A DNA stretch of 64,000 nt from Xenophilus sp003671765 (GCA_051414805.1 CP166702.1:248001-312000); one strand, 5' to 3'. Positions 16,956 through 26,125 are shown, counted from the first letter of the stretch. Numbers and translations: made by a program. The notes: generated by a model from the letters alone, not told the origin.

Positions 16956-17477
16956 ATGCTGTTGTCCTCTCCTTCGTTCCCGCCGTCTGCGCGCGCGCCA
17001 TTGGCCACACCCGGGCCCGGCCCCGAAGGGCTGGCCGGATGGCTGCTGCTGCCGGCCCTGGCACTGCTGACGGCGCCGCTGTACCTGCTGGCTGACGCGG
17101 CGCGCACGGTGCACCAGCTGCTGCAGCCCGGCGCCTGGGAGCAGCTCGCCTCGCCCGCGGCCGCGGGCTACCACCCGCTGCTGCCGTCGTTGCTGCACTT
17201 CGAGATCCTCGCGGGTGTGGTCGGCTTCGTCGTCGGCGTGTGGGCGGCAGTGGCCTTCTTCCGCCGCCGCGCCAGCGCGCCGGGCCGCGTCATCGCCTTC
17301 TTCGGCCTCGCGCTGGGACTGCAGGGCATCGGCGCCCTGTGGGCCGGGCAGTTGCCGGTGGCGTGGGGCGCCGGCACGAACCCCTGGCGCGCCGCCGTGC
17401 CGCTGGCGCTGCTGTGCGCGGTGGGCGTGCCCTACCTGCTCGCCTCGCGCCGCGTGGCGAACACCTTCACCCGCTGA
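16956..17477 (+). CDS. DUF2569-like inner-membrane protein
   Basis: About 173 residues from the ATG giving MLLSSPSFPP. Four hydrophobic segments are visible: GLAGWLLLPALALLTAPLYLL, ILAGVVGFVVGVWAAVAFF, VIAFFGLALGLQGIGAL and AAVPLALLCAVGVPYLLA. The GWLLLPA start and final Y-L-x-S-x-R-V-xNTF motif fit DUF2569 membrane proteins, of unknown function. An earlier in-frame ATG at 16881 exists but its product is basic and unlike the family. Confidence 0.75.
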   Translation: MLLSSPSFPPSARAPLATPGPGPEGLAGWLLLPALALLTAPLYLLADAARTVHQLLQPGAWEQLASPAAAGYHPLLPSLLHFEILAGVVGFVVGVWAAVAFFRRRASAPGRVIAFFGLALGLQGIGALWAGQLPVAWGAGTNPWRAAVPLALLCAVGVPYLLASRRVANTFTR

Positions 17478-17488
17478 GCGCTGCGGCC

Positions 17489-17617
17489 ATGGACATCGAG
17501 ACCACGCTCGACTGGCTCACGGTGATCGCCGTGCTCAGTGGGCTGGGCTTCGTGGTCCTGCTGGCGCTCGGGCATCGCACGCGCGCATCGCGGGACGACG
17601 AGGGCACGCGACTCTGA
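17489..17617 (+). CDS. Small single-span membrane protein
   Basis: 42 residues, 11 bp after the DUF2569-like gene. It has a short acidic start (MDIETTLDW), one hydrophobic helix (LTVIAVLSGLGFVVLLALG) and a charged tail. No family recognised. Close spacing suggests co-transcription and perhaps interaction with the preceding membrane protein. Supported by codon use and a clean transmembrane pattern only. Confidence 0.5.
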   Translation: MDIETTLDWLTVIAVLSGLGFVVLLALGHRTRASRDDEGTRL

Positions 17618-17658
17618 GCTGACCGCCCATCACCAGCCGGCGGCTTGCACGAGGCCGC

Positions 17659-18138
17659 TCAGTGGTGATGCCCACCCGCCCCGTGCACATGCCGGTGGGC
17701 GATCTCTTCGTCGGTGGCGGGACGCACGCCGACGACGGTGAGGCCGAACTTCAAGGTGCGGCCGGCCCAGGGGTGGTTGCCGTCGAGCAGCACCTGCGGG
17801 CCCTTGATCTTCACGACGTTGAACACGTGCTGCGTGCCGTCATCGAGCTGGCCCTGCAGCTGGCCGCCGACCTTCACGCCGGGCGGGAATTCGCTCTTGG
17901 GGATGGTGCGCAGCAGCGACTCGTCGCGCTCGCCGAAAGCGTCGGCCGGCGCCAGCGTCAGCGTGGTCTGGAAGCCGGTGTCCTTGCCCTCGAGGGCTTC
18001 CTCGATCTTGGGCAGGGTGTTGTCGTAGCCGCCGTGCAGGTAGGCCATGGGCTCCTTGGCCGCCTCGAGGAGCTGGCCGGTCGTGGGGTCCGAGACCTTG
18101 TAGCGGAGGGTGACGACGGTGTCTTTGGTGATGGTCAT
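17659..18138 (-). CDS. FKBP-type peptidyl-prolyl isomerase, SlyD-like
   Basis: 159 residues starting MTITKDTVVTLRYKVSD. It has the FKBP fold interrupted by an insert-in-flap domain (from about residue 70, DAFGERDESLLRTIPKSEFP), as in SlyD/FkpB. The final NHPWAGRTLKFGLTVVGV is the conserved FKBP end. The tail is His-rich (AHRHVHGAGGHHH), a probable Ni2+/Zn2+ binding site, though shorter than E. coli SlyD's. Cytosolic folding helper, possibly also a metallochaperone. Confidence 0.93.
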   Translation of the reverse strand: MTITKDTVVTLRYKVSDPTTGQLLEAAKEPMAYLHGGYDNTLPKIEEALEGKDTGFQTTLTLAPADAFGERDESLLRTIPKSEFPPGVKVGGQLQGQLDDGTQHVFNVVKIKGPQVLLDGNHPWAGRTLKFGLTVVGVRPATDEEIAHRHVHGAGGHHH

Positions 18139-18324
18139 GGCGGGCTTGCGCTGGGAAAGGGATGGGAATCGGGTCGCGCATTCTCGGCCCATCCGATGCG
18201 GCCTGTCCGCACGTGGCGATGTTGCTGGTGGCCTCTTCACCTACCTGCGGCGTCGCGTCCGACGGATCGTGCGGCGCGCTGCCGGGGCCCATGCTCGGCA
18301 ATCAACGCTCGCCCACACCGCACC

Positions 18325-19494
18325 ATGCAGCCCAAGCAGTTCCTCGACCTCGGCAAGAAGGCCGTCACCGCCTGGTCCGACGACTTCGCGCCCAGCATGG
18401 GCGCGGCGATCAGCTACTACACCGTGTTCTCGCTCGCGCCGCTGCTGGTGATCGTGATCGCCGTGGCCGGCGCGCTGTTCGGGCGGGAGGCGGTGCAGGG
18501 CGAGATCGTCGCGCAGCTCTCGGGCTTCATCGGCCGCGACGGCGCGCTGGCGGTGCAGGGGCTGGTCAAGAGCGCGAGCGAGCCCTCCAAGGGCCTGCTG
18601 GCGGGGCTGTTGAGCGTGGGCGTGCTGCTAGTCGGCGCCACCACGGTGTTCGCCGAGCTGCAGAGCGCGCTCGACCGCATCTGGCATGTGCCCGCGGCTG
18701 CCAAGCCGAGCGGCCTGTGGTCGCTGCTGCGGGCGCGCGTCCTGTCCTTCGGGCTCATCCTGGCGCTGGCCTTCCTGCTGATGGTGTCGCTGCTGGTGAG
18801 CACGATCGTCAACGCCTTCGGCACCTGGGCCGGCGGCTTCCTGCCGGGCTGGGCGGTGCTGCTGCAGTTGCTCAACATCGCCGTGTCGATCGGCATCACG
18901 ACGCTGCTGTTCGCGATGATCTTCAAGTTCATGCCCACGGCACCGATCGCCTGGCACGACGTGTGGATCGGTGCGGCGGTGACCGCGGTGCTGTTCGAGG
19001 CGGGCAAGTTCGCCATCGGCCTGTACCTGGGCAAGAGCGGCATGAACGAGTCCTATGCGGCCGCCGGTTCGCTGGTGGTGCTGCTGGCCTGGGTCTACTA
19101 CGCGGCCCAGATCTTCCTGCTGGGCGCCGAGTTCACCAAGGTGTACGCCCATGCGCACGGCTCGGTCGCGGGCGCGCAGGCCGTGGCCGCCACCGAGGCC
19201 TCCGCCGCGGTGGCCGAGGCCGGCACCGACGCGGCACCTGCACAGGTCGCATCCGCCGCCGGCGCGGCCGCTGTCGTCACCGACGTGCCCGACCATGCCG
19301 CGCTCGCGCGCACGGCCGCGGCACAGGCCGAGATCGACGCGCGCGTGCAGCGTGCGACCGAAGGACTGATGAAGCAGCTGCTGTGGCTGGGCGCCGCGAC
19401 GGTCGCGAGCGCGGTGGTGTCGGGCTGGCAGAAGCGCCAGCGCAAGGCCGTGCGCGCGTCGCGCCGCATGCACCGCAAGGCACTGCGCCCGTGA
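18325..19494 (+). CDS. YihY/BrkB family inner-membrane protein
   Basis: 389 residues from MQPKQFLDLGKKAVTAW. The segment MGAAISYYTVFSLAPLLVIVIAVAG near residue 25 is the YihY signature, followed by five more membrane spans and ESYAAAGSLVVLLAWVYYAAQIFLLGAEFTKVYA. The C-terminal 120 residues are Ala-rich and end in a basic stretch, an extension beyond the usual YihY length. Family function is unsettled (envelope integrity or export). Older names such as ribonuclease BN are wrong for this family. Confidence 0.92.
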   Translation: MQPKQFLDLGKKAVTAWSDDFAPSMGAAISYYTVFSLAPLLVIVIAVAGALFGREAVQGEIVAQLSGFIGRDGALAVQGLVKSASEPSKGLLAGLLSVGVLLVGATTVFAELQSALDRIWHVPAAAKPSGLWSLLRARVLSFGLILALAFLLMVSLLVSTIVNAFGTWAGGFLPGWAVLLQLLNIAVSIGITTLLFAMIFKFMPTAPIAWHDVWIGAAVTAVLFEAGKFAIGLYLGKSGMNESYAAAGSLVVLLAWVYYAAQIFLLGAEFTKVYAHAHGSVAGAQAVAATEASAAVAEAGTDAAPAQVASAAGAAAVVTDVPDHAALARTAAAQAEIDARVQRATEGLMKQLLWLGAATVASAVVSGWQKRQRKAVRASRRMHRKALRP

Positions 19495-19572
19495 CAGGCT
19501 GACCGGTGCATGACCAACGGGCTCGCCGTGCACAGGTCGCGCCGCAGGCCGACAACAACCCGATACCCAGGT

Positions 19573-19589
19573 TGACATACACGCTGTCA
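19573..19589 (+). promoter_or_regulatory. Candidate promoter/operator upstream of lipoprotein
   Basis: TTGACA at 19572-19577 is a consensus -35 element. It overlaps an inverted repeat TGACA (19573-19577) and TGTCA (19585-19589). The downstream gene begins at 19685, leaving a leader of about 80-90 bases. A clear -10 element is not seen. Confidence 0.3.
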
Positions 19590-19684
19590 TCGTCCGGGTG
19601 CAGTGGACGTTGAACGACAGCGGATGGTTCGACAGCGCGTCGCCTCGACGTCGCCCGGCCCCTCTGCCTCAACTTCATCGAGCC

Positions 19685-19990
19685 ATGACATCCACAACAA
19701 CACACAGACCCCGTTCGGCGCTGGCCGCCTCGGGCCTCCTCGCACTGGTCCTGGGCGGCTGCGTGGTGGCGCCACCGCCTCCGCCGCCGCCCATCCACCA
19801 TCGGCCGCCGCCCGTGGTGGTCGAGCCGGCGCCGCCGGTCGTCATCGAGCGCTATGCGCCGCCTCCGGGCATCGTGTATGTCGAGCCCAACTACGCCATG
19901 CCCGCGCCGGGCTACGCATGGCGCTACCACCCGCGTTACGGCTGGGGCTGGTACCACTCGCGCTACGGCTGGCACCGCGGCTGGAACTGA
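19685..19990 (+). CDS. Proline-rich small lipoprotein
   Basis: 101 residues. A lipoprotein signal ends in VLGGC (lipobox, cysteine at about residue 23), then a PPPPPPP/HHRPPP proline-rich spacer and a Tyr/Trp/Arg-rich C-terminus with repeated RYHPRYGWGWYHSRYGWHRGWN-like units. This resembles small outer-membrane or cell-wall-spanning lipoproteins whose proline stretch crosses the peptidoglycan. No specific function is known. Confidence 0.75.
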   Translation: MTSTTTHRPRSALAASGLLALVLGGCVVAPPPPPPPIHHRPPPVVVEPAPPVVIERYAPPPGIVYVEPNYAMPAPGYAWRYHPRYGWGWYHSRYGWHRGWN

Positions 19991-20036
19991 GCGTTGTTCC
20001 AGCGCCATCGGGCGCCGCATGGACGGCGCCCGTGGT

Positions 20037-20828
20037 TCAACCCTGGTCGTCGACGCGCGTCACCTGCACCTGCATGTCCTCGATCTCCAGCGGGCCGTAG
20101 TTGGAGATGAAGGCCACGTCGGCCGCGTCGCGGCCGTAGCCCACCACGATGCGGCCGCCGCGCGGCTCGCTCTGCGTGGCGTCGAAGGTGTACCAGCGGC
20201 CATCGATGAAGGCCTCGAACCAGGCGTGCATGTCCATCGGATCGAGCTTGTACAGGTAGCCCACCACCTGGCGCGCCGGGATGTGCAGCGCGCGCGTGAG
20301 CGCGATGCCCACGTGCGAGAAGTCGCGGCACACGCCCGCGCCGTTCTCCAGCGTGCCCAGCGCATCGGTGCTGGCATCGCTCACGCCGTACTCGTACTTC
20401 AGGTTCTGGTGGATCCAGCGGCGGATGCCCTCGACCTGCGCATAGCCCGGCTGCAGCCCCTTCACGATCTCGCGCGCGCGGTCTTCCATCTTGTCCGACG
20501 GGCAGTAGCGGCTCTGCAGCAGGTACATGAGGGCATGGTCGGGCAGCTGGTCCACCGGCGTGGGCGGCGCGTGGGGCGCAACGGCCAGGTCGTCCTCGGT
20601 CTCCATCACCACCTCGACCTCGATGCACATGCCGCCCGCCGGCACGGTGAAGCGCTGGCACAGGTTGCCTGACGGGTCGGTGTATTCGACCGTCGGCACC
20701 CAGGGCTTGAGTTCGTAGCGTTCGCTGACCATCCATTGCGCCAGGCCGCTGCGCGGGCGGAGCATGGCGACGACGGGGCAGGGCTGTTCGTTGCTGACGC
20801 GCAGCAGGTTGGTGGCTTTGAGGCGCAT
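20037..20828 (-). CDS. Transglutaminase-like family protein
   Basis: 263 residues from MRLKATNLLRVSN. The transglutaminase triad is visible: cysteine in GAGVCRDFSH (about residue 165), histidine in DMHAWFEAFI (about 205) and aspartate in YTFDATQ (about 219). The N-terminal 90 residues form the beta-rich domain usual in bacterial members. Cytosolic, no signal peptide. Such proteins are usually proteases or amide-bond enzymes of unknown target, often next to circularly permuted ATP-grasp proteins, which are absent here. Confidence 0.9.
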   Translation of the reverse strand: MRLKATNLLRVSNEQPCPVVAMLRPRSGLAQWMVSERYELKPWVPTVEYTDPSGNLCQRFTVPAGGMCIEVEVVMETEDDLAVAPHAPPTPVDQLPDHALMYLLQSRYCPSDKMEDRAREIVKGLQPGYAQVEGIRRWIHQNLKYEYGVSDASTDALGTLENGAGVCRDFSHVGIALTRALHIPARQVVGYLYKLDPMDMHAWFEAFIDGRWYTFDATQSEPRGGRIVVGYGRDAADVAFISNYGPLEIEDMQVQVTRVDDQG

Positions 20829-20997
20829 GGCGAAGGTGGCAAGGTGAGGGGCGCGACAGTGTGGCCGGCACGGCAACGCCGCGGCGTCGGCCGATGCCGC
20901 GCGCGCTCATGGGCGGACGCCCCGCCGCTTCGATCGCGATCAAGCCCGCATCGGCCCGCCTGTGCGAGCATCATGCGGTTCCCAAGTTCGGCATCCC

Positions 20998-22515
20998 ATG
21001 GAAATCGAGTTCAAGTTCTGCATTCCGCTCGGGCGGCTCCAGGCCGTCGAGGCGGCGATGCGCCGCGGCACCGTGCAGCGCACGCGGCTGCAGGCGCGCT
21101 ACGTCGACACCCCGGCCGGCGCCCTGGCCGCGGCGGGCATGGTGCTGCGCCTGCGCAAGGAAGGACCGCGCTGGGTGCAGACGGTGAAGGCGGCCGGCGA
21201 CGGCCCGCTGCAGCGCTGGGAGCACAACGTCGACCTCGGCCCGCAGGCGGGCGGCGACGCGCCGGCAGCCGACCCGCAACGGCACGCCGGCACGCCGGTC
21301 GGCGACCGGCTGCTCGCCGTGCTGCGCGACGCCGATGGGCCGCTGTGCGAGAGCTACGCCACCGACATCGAGCGCCTGACGCGCGAGGTGCGCAGCGGCG
21401 GCGCGACCGTCGAACTGGCCCTCGACACCGGCGGCATCCGTGCGCACGGTGCCGACGGCGCGTTGCGCGAGGCGCCGGTGTGCGAGCTCGAACTGGAACT
21501 GCTGCGCGGCGAGGTGCGCGACCTGGTCGCGCTGGCGCAGGCCTGGTCGCAACGCCACGGGCTGTGGTTCAGCACGGTCTCCAAGGCCGAGCGGGGCGAA
21601 CGCCTGCTGCACGGTACCGACGCGGTGCCGGCCGTGAAGGCGGCGCCGGTCCCGGCCTCCTTCGCGGGCCTGGACGGCCGCGCCCTGCAGCAGGCCGCGA
21701 TCGCGCATGCCTTGGCGCAAGTCCTGCCCAACGCCAGCGAAGTGGCGGCCGGCAGCGGCGACGACGAGCAGGTGCACCAATTGCGCATCGGCCTGCGTCG
21801 CCTGCTCACGGTGCTGCGCGAATTGGGCGGCCTGGCGCCCGGGCTCGACCCGGCCTGGGACGCGCCGCTGGTCGAGGCATTTCGCGCGCTCGGTGCGCAG
21901 CGCGACCGCGCGCTGGTGCTCGCCCGGGCGCAGGACGCACTGGCCGCCGCCGGCGCGCCGCCCATCGACACGGGTGACGACGACCAGGCCGCGGACGACC
22001 CCGGCGCCGCGGTGCGCGCTCCCGCCTTCCAGGCGGTGCTGGTGGCCTTGATCGGCCACGGCGCGATGCCGCCCGACCCTGCCGCGGCGCCCGGCCTGGA
22101 TGCCACGCAGGCGCGCCGGCACCTGCGCGATCGCCTGCGCAAGCTGCACCGCCAGGTGCTGCGCGACGGCCGGCGCTTCGACACGCTCGACACCGAAGGC
22201 CAGCACCGCGTGCGCAAGCGGCTCAAGCGCCTGCGCTACCTGGCGGAGTTCGCAGCGCCCCTGTTCCGCCCGAAGGCGGCGGCGCGCTACCTCGGGCGGC
22301 TGCGGCCGGCGCAGGACACGCTCGGCGATTTCAACGACGAGGCCGTGGCGCTGTCGCTGTACCGGGCCCGCACGACGCAGGACCCGCGCGCCTGGTTCGC
22401 GGTGGGATGGCTGCAGGCGCGGCACGAGGCTGCGGGCGGCGATGCGCAGCAGGCCCTGCGCCGGCTGCGCAGGAAGGCCGTGCCCTTCTGGACCGGGAAG
22501 AAGGCCGGCGCCTGA
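20998..22515 (+). CDS. CYTH and CHAD domain-containing protein
   Basis: 505 residues. The N-terminal CYTH (triphosphate tunnel) domain begins with the ExExK signature EIEFK at residues 2-6 and spans about 200 residues; it hydrolyses inorganic triphosphate in characterised relatives. From about residue 240 the helical CHAD domain carries conserved histidines and basic patches (EQVHQLRIGLRRLLTVL, HRVRKRLKRLRYLAEF) that bind polyphosphate. The fusion is common in proteobacteria and implies polyphosphate-granule association. Convergent with the MFS gene, 9 bp away. Confidence 0.93.
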   Translation: MEIEFKFCIPLGRLQAVEAAMRRGTVQRTRLQARYVDTPAGALAAAGMVLRLRKEGPRWVQTVKAAGDGPLQRWEHNVDLGPQAGGDAPAADPQRHAGTPVGDRLLAVLRDADGPLCESYATDIERLTREVRSGGATVELALDTGGIRAHGADGALREAPVCELELELLRGEVRDLVALAQAWSQRHGLWFSTVSKAERGERLLHGTDAVPAVKAAPVPASFAGLDGRALQQAAIAHALAQVLPNASEVAAGSGDDEQVHQLRIGLRRLLTVLRELGGLAPGLDPAWDAPLVEAFRALGAQRDRALVLARAQDALAAAGAPPIDTGDDDQAADDPGAAVRAPAFQAVLVALIGHGAMPPDPAAAPGLDATQARRHLRDRLRKLHRQVLRDGRRFDTLDTEGQHRVRKRLKRLRYLAEFAAPLFRPKAAARYLGRLRPAQDTLGDFNDEAVALSLYRARTTQDPRAWFAVGWLQARHEAAGGDAQQALRRLRRKAVPFWTGKKAGA

Positions 22516-22528
22516 GGCCGCGGCTCAG
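22512..22528. terminator. Hairpin across convergent stop codons
   Basis: CTGAG and CTCAG flank a GCCGCGGC core. The TGA of the CHAD gene and the TCA (reverse stop) of the MFS gene are both inside the stem. There is no T-tract, so it is a weak bidirectional terminator candidate. Confidence 0.35.
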
Positions 22529-23823
22529 CGCATCGCTGGCGACTGCCGTGCCCCGGCGGCCATGAGCGGCTGCGGCAGCCACACATAGGCCAGCACGCCC
22601 GCGACCAGCATCGCCGCGATGCTGGCGTACACGGCAAGGAAGGGCTCGATGCCATGCGCCTGCGCCGCCGACGCGATGGTGCCGGTGATCCACTGCATCA
22701 GCGCCACGCCGAGGAACATCGCCATGGTGAACAGCGCCATCGCACGCCCCGTGACGGCCGGCGCGTAGGCGCCCTTCACGTCCGGGTACTGCAGCACCAT
22801 GTAGCCCGAGAGCAGCCCGATCGCGAGCACCAGGCCGACGTCCACCGCCGCGTGCGTGTCCACCGCCAGCACGCCGAACAGCGCCGCCGCCGCGAAGGTG
22901 AAGCCCACGATCCAGCGCCGCCGCCGCGCCGGGCCGGGGTCGAGCCGGCCGAACAGGGGCGGGCCGACCAGGGCGATCACCGTCATCAGCACGGCGACGT
23001 TGCCGCTCTGGACCAGCGAATAGCCGTGGCGCTGCATCAGCATCGGCCCCAGCCACAGGCCGCGCAGCGCGACGAAGGAGGCATACGTGACCAGCGCCAG
23101 CGCCACGATGCCGGCCGTGTGCGGCAGCGCGAACAGCGTGCCGAAGGTGCGCACCGCCTGGCCCAGGGTTTCGCGCGGGCCGCTGGCCGGCAGCTCGGGC
23201 TCGCGCACCACCGCCGCAATGGCGAGCCAGGCCAGCGCCGAGCAGGCGGCCAGCACCCAGAAGCCCATGCGCCACGAACTGGCCTCGATCAGCCACGCCA
23301 GCGGCGTGCCGGTGAGCAGCATGCCCATGCTGCCCAGGCCGAGGATCGCGCCCGAGACGGCCGCGAAGCGCTCGGGCGCGAAATGCCGGGCGATGAACAC
23401 CGTGCACACCAGGAAGGCCGGCGCGCAGCCCACGCCGATCAGCACCTGCCCGACGACCAGCACCGCGAAGCTCGGCGCCAGCGCCGAGACCACGGCACCG
23501 ACGATCGCCAGCGGAAAAGCCACCAGCACCGTGCGCCGCAGCCCCTTCATGTCGATGCCGATGCCCATGAACAGCTGCAGCGCCCCGAAGGCGAAATGGA
23601 AGGCGCCGGCGAACACGCCCAGCGCCTGGGCCGAGAGGCCGAACTCGGCCGCCAGCGGCGCCGCCATGATCGCGGCGATGGTGCGAAAAGCCTGGCTCAG
23701 CGTGAAGGCCGTGCTGAGCACCAGCAACATGCCCCAGGGGCTGCGCAGGCTGGTCGCCGTTGGAATCGATGGTGCGGAAGGGCGCGCGGGGGCGGCGCTT
23801 TCCGAAGGGGCGCGAAGGCTCAT
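22525..23823 (-). CDS. Major facilitator superfamily transporter
   Basis: 432 residues with about 12 membrane spans after a 30-residue Ser/Pro/Ala-rich start. The first loop contains GIGIDMKGLRRTVLV, a variant of the MFS loop 2-3 G-x-x-x-D-x-x-G-R-R motif, followed by VGQVLIGVGCAPAFLVC. It resembles nitrate/nitrite- or sugar-type MFS permeases of Burkholderiales, but no substrate can be assigned. It stands alone as a transcription unit. Confidence 0.88.
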   Translation of the reverse strand: MSLRAPSESAAPARPSAPSIPTATSLRSPWGMLLVLSTAFTLSQAFRTIAAIMAAPLAAEFGLSAQALGVFAGAFHFAFGALQLFMGIGIDMKGLRRTVLVAFPLAIVGAVVSALAPSFAVLVVGQVLIGVGCAPAFLVCTVFIARHFAPERFAAVSGAILGLGSMGMLLTGTPLAWLIEASSWRMGFWVLAACSALAWLAIAAVVREPELPASGPRETLGQAVRTFGTLFALPHTAGIVALALVTYASFVALRGLWLGPMLMQRHGYSLVQSGNVAVLMTVIALVGPPLFGRLDPGPARRRRWIVGFTFAAAALFGVLAVDTHAAVDVGLVLAIGLLSGYMVLQYPDVKGAYAPAVTGRAMALFTMAMFLGVALMQWITGTIASAAQAHGIEPFLAVYASIAAMLVAGVLAYVWLPQPLMAAGARQSPAMR

Positions 23824-23928
23824 GGTCGGGCGGGGCGTCTTGTCTCTTGTGCCGAGCCTACCGCGCGACGGTGCCACGCGCTGAGCCGCAGCCGACACGC
23901 GGGCGGTTTTCGTTGCCCGATCGGGTTG

Positions 23929-23973
23929 CAGCGCCCGTCCGGTCTGCAGCAGCAGCTATCGAATCGATAGCGA
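23929..23973. repeat. REP-like dispersed repeat, copy 2
   Basis: GATCGGGTTGCAGCGCCCG is followed by AGCAGCTATCGAATCGATAGC, the most symmetrical copy of the terminal palindrome in the window. It supplies the last codons and the TAG stop of the minus-strand gene at 23956, so that reading frame ends inside the repeat. Confidence 0.65.
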
Positions 23974-24423
23974 CTCGCTGATCGGCTCACTGGCTTCGGC
24001 GGTGCCGACAGGCAGTGCCGCCGGGCGCGCCTGCACCAGCGGCGGCAGACCGGCTTCCTCGAACACGGCAGCAGCCTCCAGCGCGAGCCGTCCCGCCTCG
24101 CGCGCCCGGGCCGTGGCGTCGCGCCAGGCGCTGGCGGCCGGATCGGCGTGGGCCGAGCCCGAGGCGATCACGCGCAACGCGGCGTGCAGCGCCTCGAAGG
24201 CCGACATGAGCGCGAGCCGCGCGCCCCAGTGCTCAGGTGCGACGTCGTAAGCGGCGGCCTCGGCCCGCTCCGCCGCCGCGCGCTCCGTGGGCGGCATGCG
24301 CCAGCGCGTCGCCAGCGGCTGCCGAGGCCGCACCACCTCGGAGGCATTGGCGCGCACGAACGCGCTGTCGAGGGCACGGATCGCGAGTTCGAGTGCCCCG
24401 ATGTAGGCCTGCAGCTTGTCCAC
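23956..24423 (-). CDS. Hypothetical protein, Ala-rich and helical
   Basis: 155 residues, mostly predicted helix (YIGALELAIRALDSAFVRAN, then WGARLALMSAFEALHAALRVI). No domain recognised. The last residues (SESLSIR) and the stop codon come from a REP-like repeat, so the C-terminus may have been altered by insertion of that element. Intracellular, no signal peptide. Coding status rests on codon bias and length. Confidence 0.55.
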   Translation of the reverse strand: MDKLQAYIGALELAIRALDSAFVRANASEVVRPRQPLATRWRMPPTERAAAERAEAAAYDVAPEHWGARLALMSAFEALHAALRVIASGSAHADPAASAWRDATARAREAGRLALEAAAVFEEAGLPPLVQARPAALPVGTAEASEPISESLSIR

Positions 24424-24512
24424 CCTGACTTCTCCCTGTGTGTGCGAAATGTAGGCATTTCGTCGTATGGGGAAATCATCGCACCGGCAGGCTGCTCACG
24501 GGGCGCCCGGCC

Positions 24513-24851
24513 TCACGGTGCCGGCAAGAAAGCGGCAGGTTGTGACCAATCCAGCAGTTCGGCCAGGCGCCGCACCACCCACTCGGCCTCTGGCGGCGAC
24601 AGGCCCGACTCGGGCGTGGCCAGGCCCGCGTGGCAGCGCTGCAGGACCTCGTCGTCCGAGACGGCGCCGCCCTGCGAGAGCGTGCGGGCATGTTCCGTCA
24701 GCGCCTGGGCGAGGTCTTCGCACAGCTCGTAGCGGGCCCGCACCTCGGCCAGCGGGAGACTCAGCCGCTGGCGACGGGGGTCGGTGTAGAGGGTGAGAAA
24801 GGAAGGCGGCGGCTGGATCTGCGATTCGTCGCCGGCATAGGCATCGGTCAT
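24513..24851 (-). CDS. Conserved hypothetical protein of Burkholderiales
   Basis: 112 residues. Segments PPSFLTLYTDPRRQRLSLP, ARYELCEDLAQALTEHA and VLQRCHAGLATPESGLSPPEAEWVVRRLAELL resemble a small Comamonadaceae protein family that databases sometimes label ATPase with chaperone activity. No nucleotide-binding motif is visible here, so I do not adopt that label. Soluble, mostly helical. Between two other minus-strand genes without tight coupling. Confidence 0.7.
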   Translation of the reverse strand: MTDAYAGDESQIQPPPSFLTLYTDPRRQRLSLPLAEVRARYELCEDLAQALTEHARTLSQGGAVSDDEVLQRCHAGLATPESGLSPPEAEWVVRRLAELLDWSQPAAFLPAP

Positions 24852-24908
24852 GCCGCGAGTGTCGCGGCTGGGGACGCGCCGTGCAGCAGCAGCGTCCCCG
24901 CGATGCGA

Positions 24909-25541
24909 TCAGTCGATGAGCTGCGACTTCATCGCGTAGTACGTGAGGTCGCTGTTGGTCTGCAGGTTGAGCTTTTCCATCAGGCGCGTGCGGTAGGTGC
25001 TGATGGTCTTGACCGACAGGGACAGGTCGTCGCCGATCTTGCCCACCGTCTCGCCCTTGGCCAGCTTGAGGAAGACCTGGAACTCGCGCTCCGACAGCTG
25101 CTCGTGCGGCGCGGTGTTCTCCTTCTTGCCCAGCTGGTTGGCCAGCAGGTCGGCCACGGCCGGCGTGATGTAGCGGCGGCCCAGCGCGATGGTGCGCACG
25201 GCCTTGACGATCTCGTCGGGCTCGCAGTCCTTGTTGAGGTAGCCCGAGGCGCCCTGGCGGATGAGGTTCATCGCGTAGTGCTCTTCGGGGTAGCCGCTGA
25301 GGATGAGGATGCCGACGTCGGGTGCCTTGGCGCGGATCATCGCCAGCGCGTCGATGCCGCTCTGGCCGGGCATCGACAGGTCCATCACCAGCACGTCGAT
25401 TTCGGTGTTGCGCACCAGGTCGATGGCCTCGCGGCCCGAGGCCGCCTCGCCCGCGACCCGCAGGTCCACATGGGTGGCGAAGAAGTCGCGCAGGCCTGCG
25501 CGCACCACGGCGTGGTCGTCGACGATTCCGATCTTGATCAT
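24909..25541 (-). CDS. NarL/FixJ family response regulator
   Basis: 210 residues starting MIKIGIVDDHAVVRAGL. The receiver domain has acidic pocket D8/D9, phospho-acceptor D54 (VMDLSMPG) and a conserved lysine in YLNKD. The C-terminal LuxR-type HTH is LSEREFQVFLKLAKGETVGKIGDDLSLSVKTISTYRTRL (about residues 147-185). Close to UvrY/GacA in layout. No histidine kinase is adjacent, so its partner must be elsewhere. Confidence 0.94.
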   Translation of the reverse strand: MIKIGIVDDHAVVRAGLRDFFATHVDLRVAGEAASGREAIDLVRNTEIDVLVMDLSMPGQSGIDALAMIRAKAPDVGILILSGYPEEHYAMNLIRQGASGYLNKDCEPDEIVKAVRTIALGRRYITPAVADLLANQLGKKENTAPHEQLSEREFQVFLKLAKGETVGKIGDDLSLSVKTISTYRTRLMEKLNLQTNSDLTYYAMKSQLID

Positions 25542-25759
25542 GTGCGTGTACCTCTGGAACAGCTCTTGGTGGTTGCTTGAAAAACGCCGGCATGCAGGTG
25601 CCTGCCGACCGATGCGTGAGGATGCCACCGCACAGGGCCGTTGCGCGGGGTCGGACGCGGGTCGGGATGTTGTCCTGCACGGCTTTGGGCCAGGCGCTTT
25701 CGCGGCGGCGGGCACTTGTCCACAAACCCGGCCTGCCGGGCCGCAAGAGACTCGCCGCC

Positions 25760-26125
25760 ATGGACCTGATGCCTGCCGCCAACGCCCCCGTGAGCCTGCC
25801 CATGGACGCACACATCGACCGATGGCCCTGGCGTCGCGCGGCGCAGGCACTGGCCGCGGCGGGTGCCGCCACGCGCGTGCCGCCGCCGGCAGGGCAGCCC
25901 TTCGAGTACCGCGGCTGCACCTTCGTGTGCATGGCCGACGAGTTGGGTCCGGGCCTGTTCGCTCCCCGCGTGCTGTACCAGGCCGACGCGAGCCCCGGCG
26001 AGGGCATCGCGATCGCGCTCGACGTGGTGCCGTGCACGTCGGCCGAGGAGGCGCTGCAGCTCGCCGAGCGCGAGGCCGCTCGCTGGGTGGATCGCCACCA
26101 GATCCTGCCGCCGCTGCGCCACTGA
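25760..26125 (+). CDS. Hypothetical protein
   Basis: 121 residues from MDLMPAANAP; an alternative start at 25802 gives MDAHIDRWPW. The sequence has FEYRGCTFVCMADELGPGLFAPRVLYQ and a C-terminal EEALQLAEREAARWVDRH helix. No recognised domain. It is divergent from the NarL-type regulator (218 bp between starts) and may be its target, which is inference. A REP-like repeat follows its stop. Confidence 0.55.
   Translation: MDLMPAANAPVSLPMDAHIDRWPWRRAAQALAAAGAATRVPPPAGQPFEYRGCTFVCMADELGPGLFAPRVLYQADASPGEGIAIALDVVPCTSAEEALQLAEREAARWVDRHQILPPLRH

Noticed and set aside
18325..19494. Ribonuclease BN
   Set aside because: An old misannotation of the YihY family; the protein is an integral membrane protein without nuclease motifs.
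24513..24851. ATPase with chaperone activity label
   Set aside because: No Walker or other nucleotide-binding motif is visible in the 112 residues.
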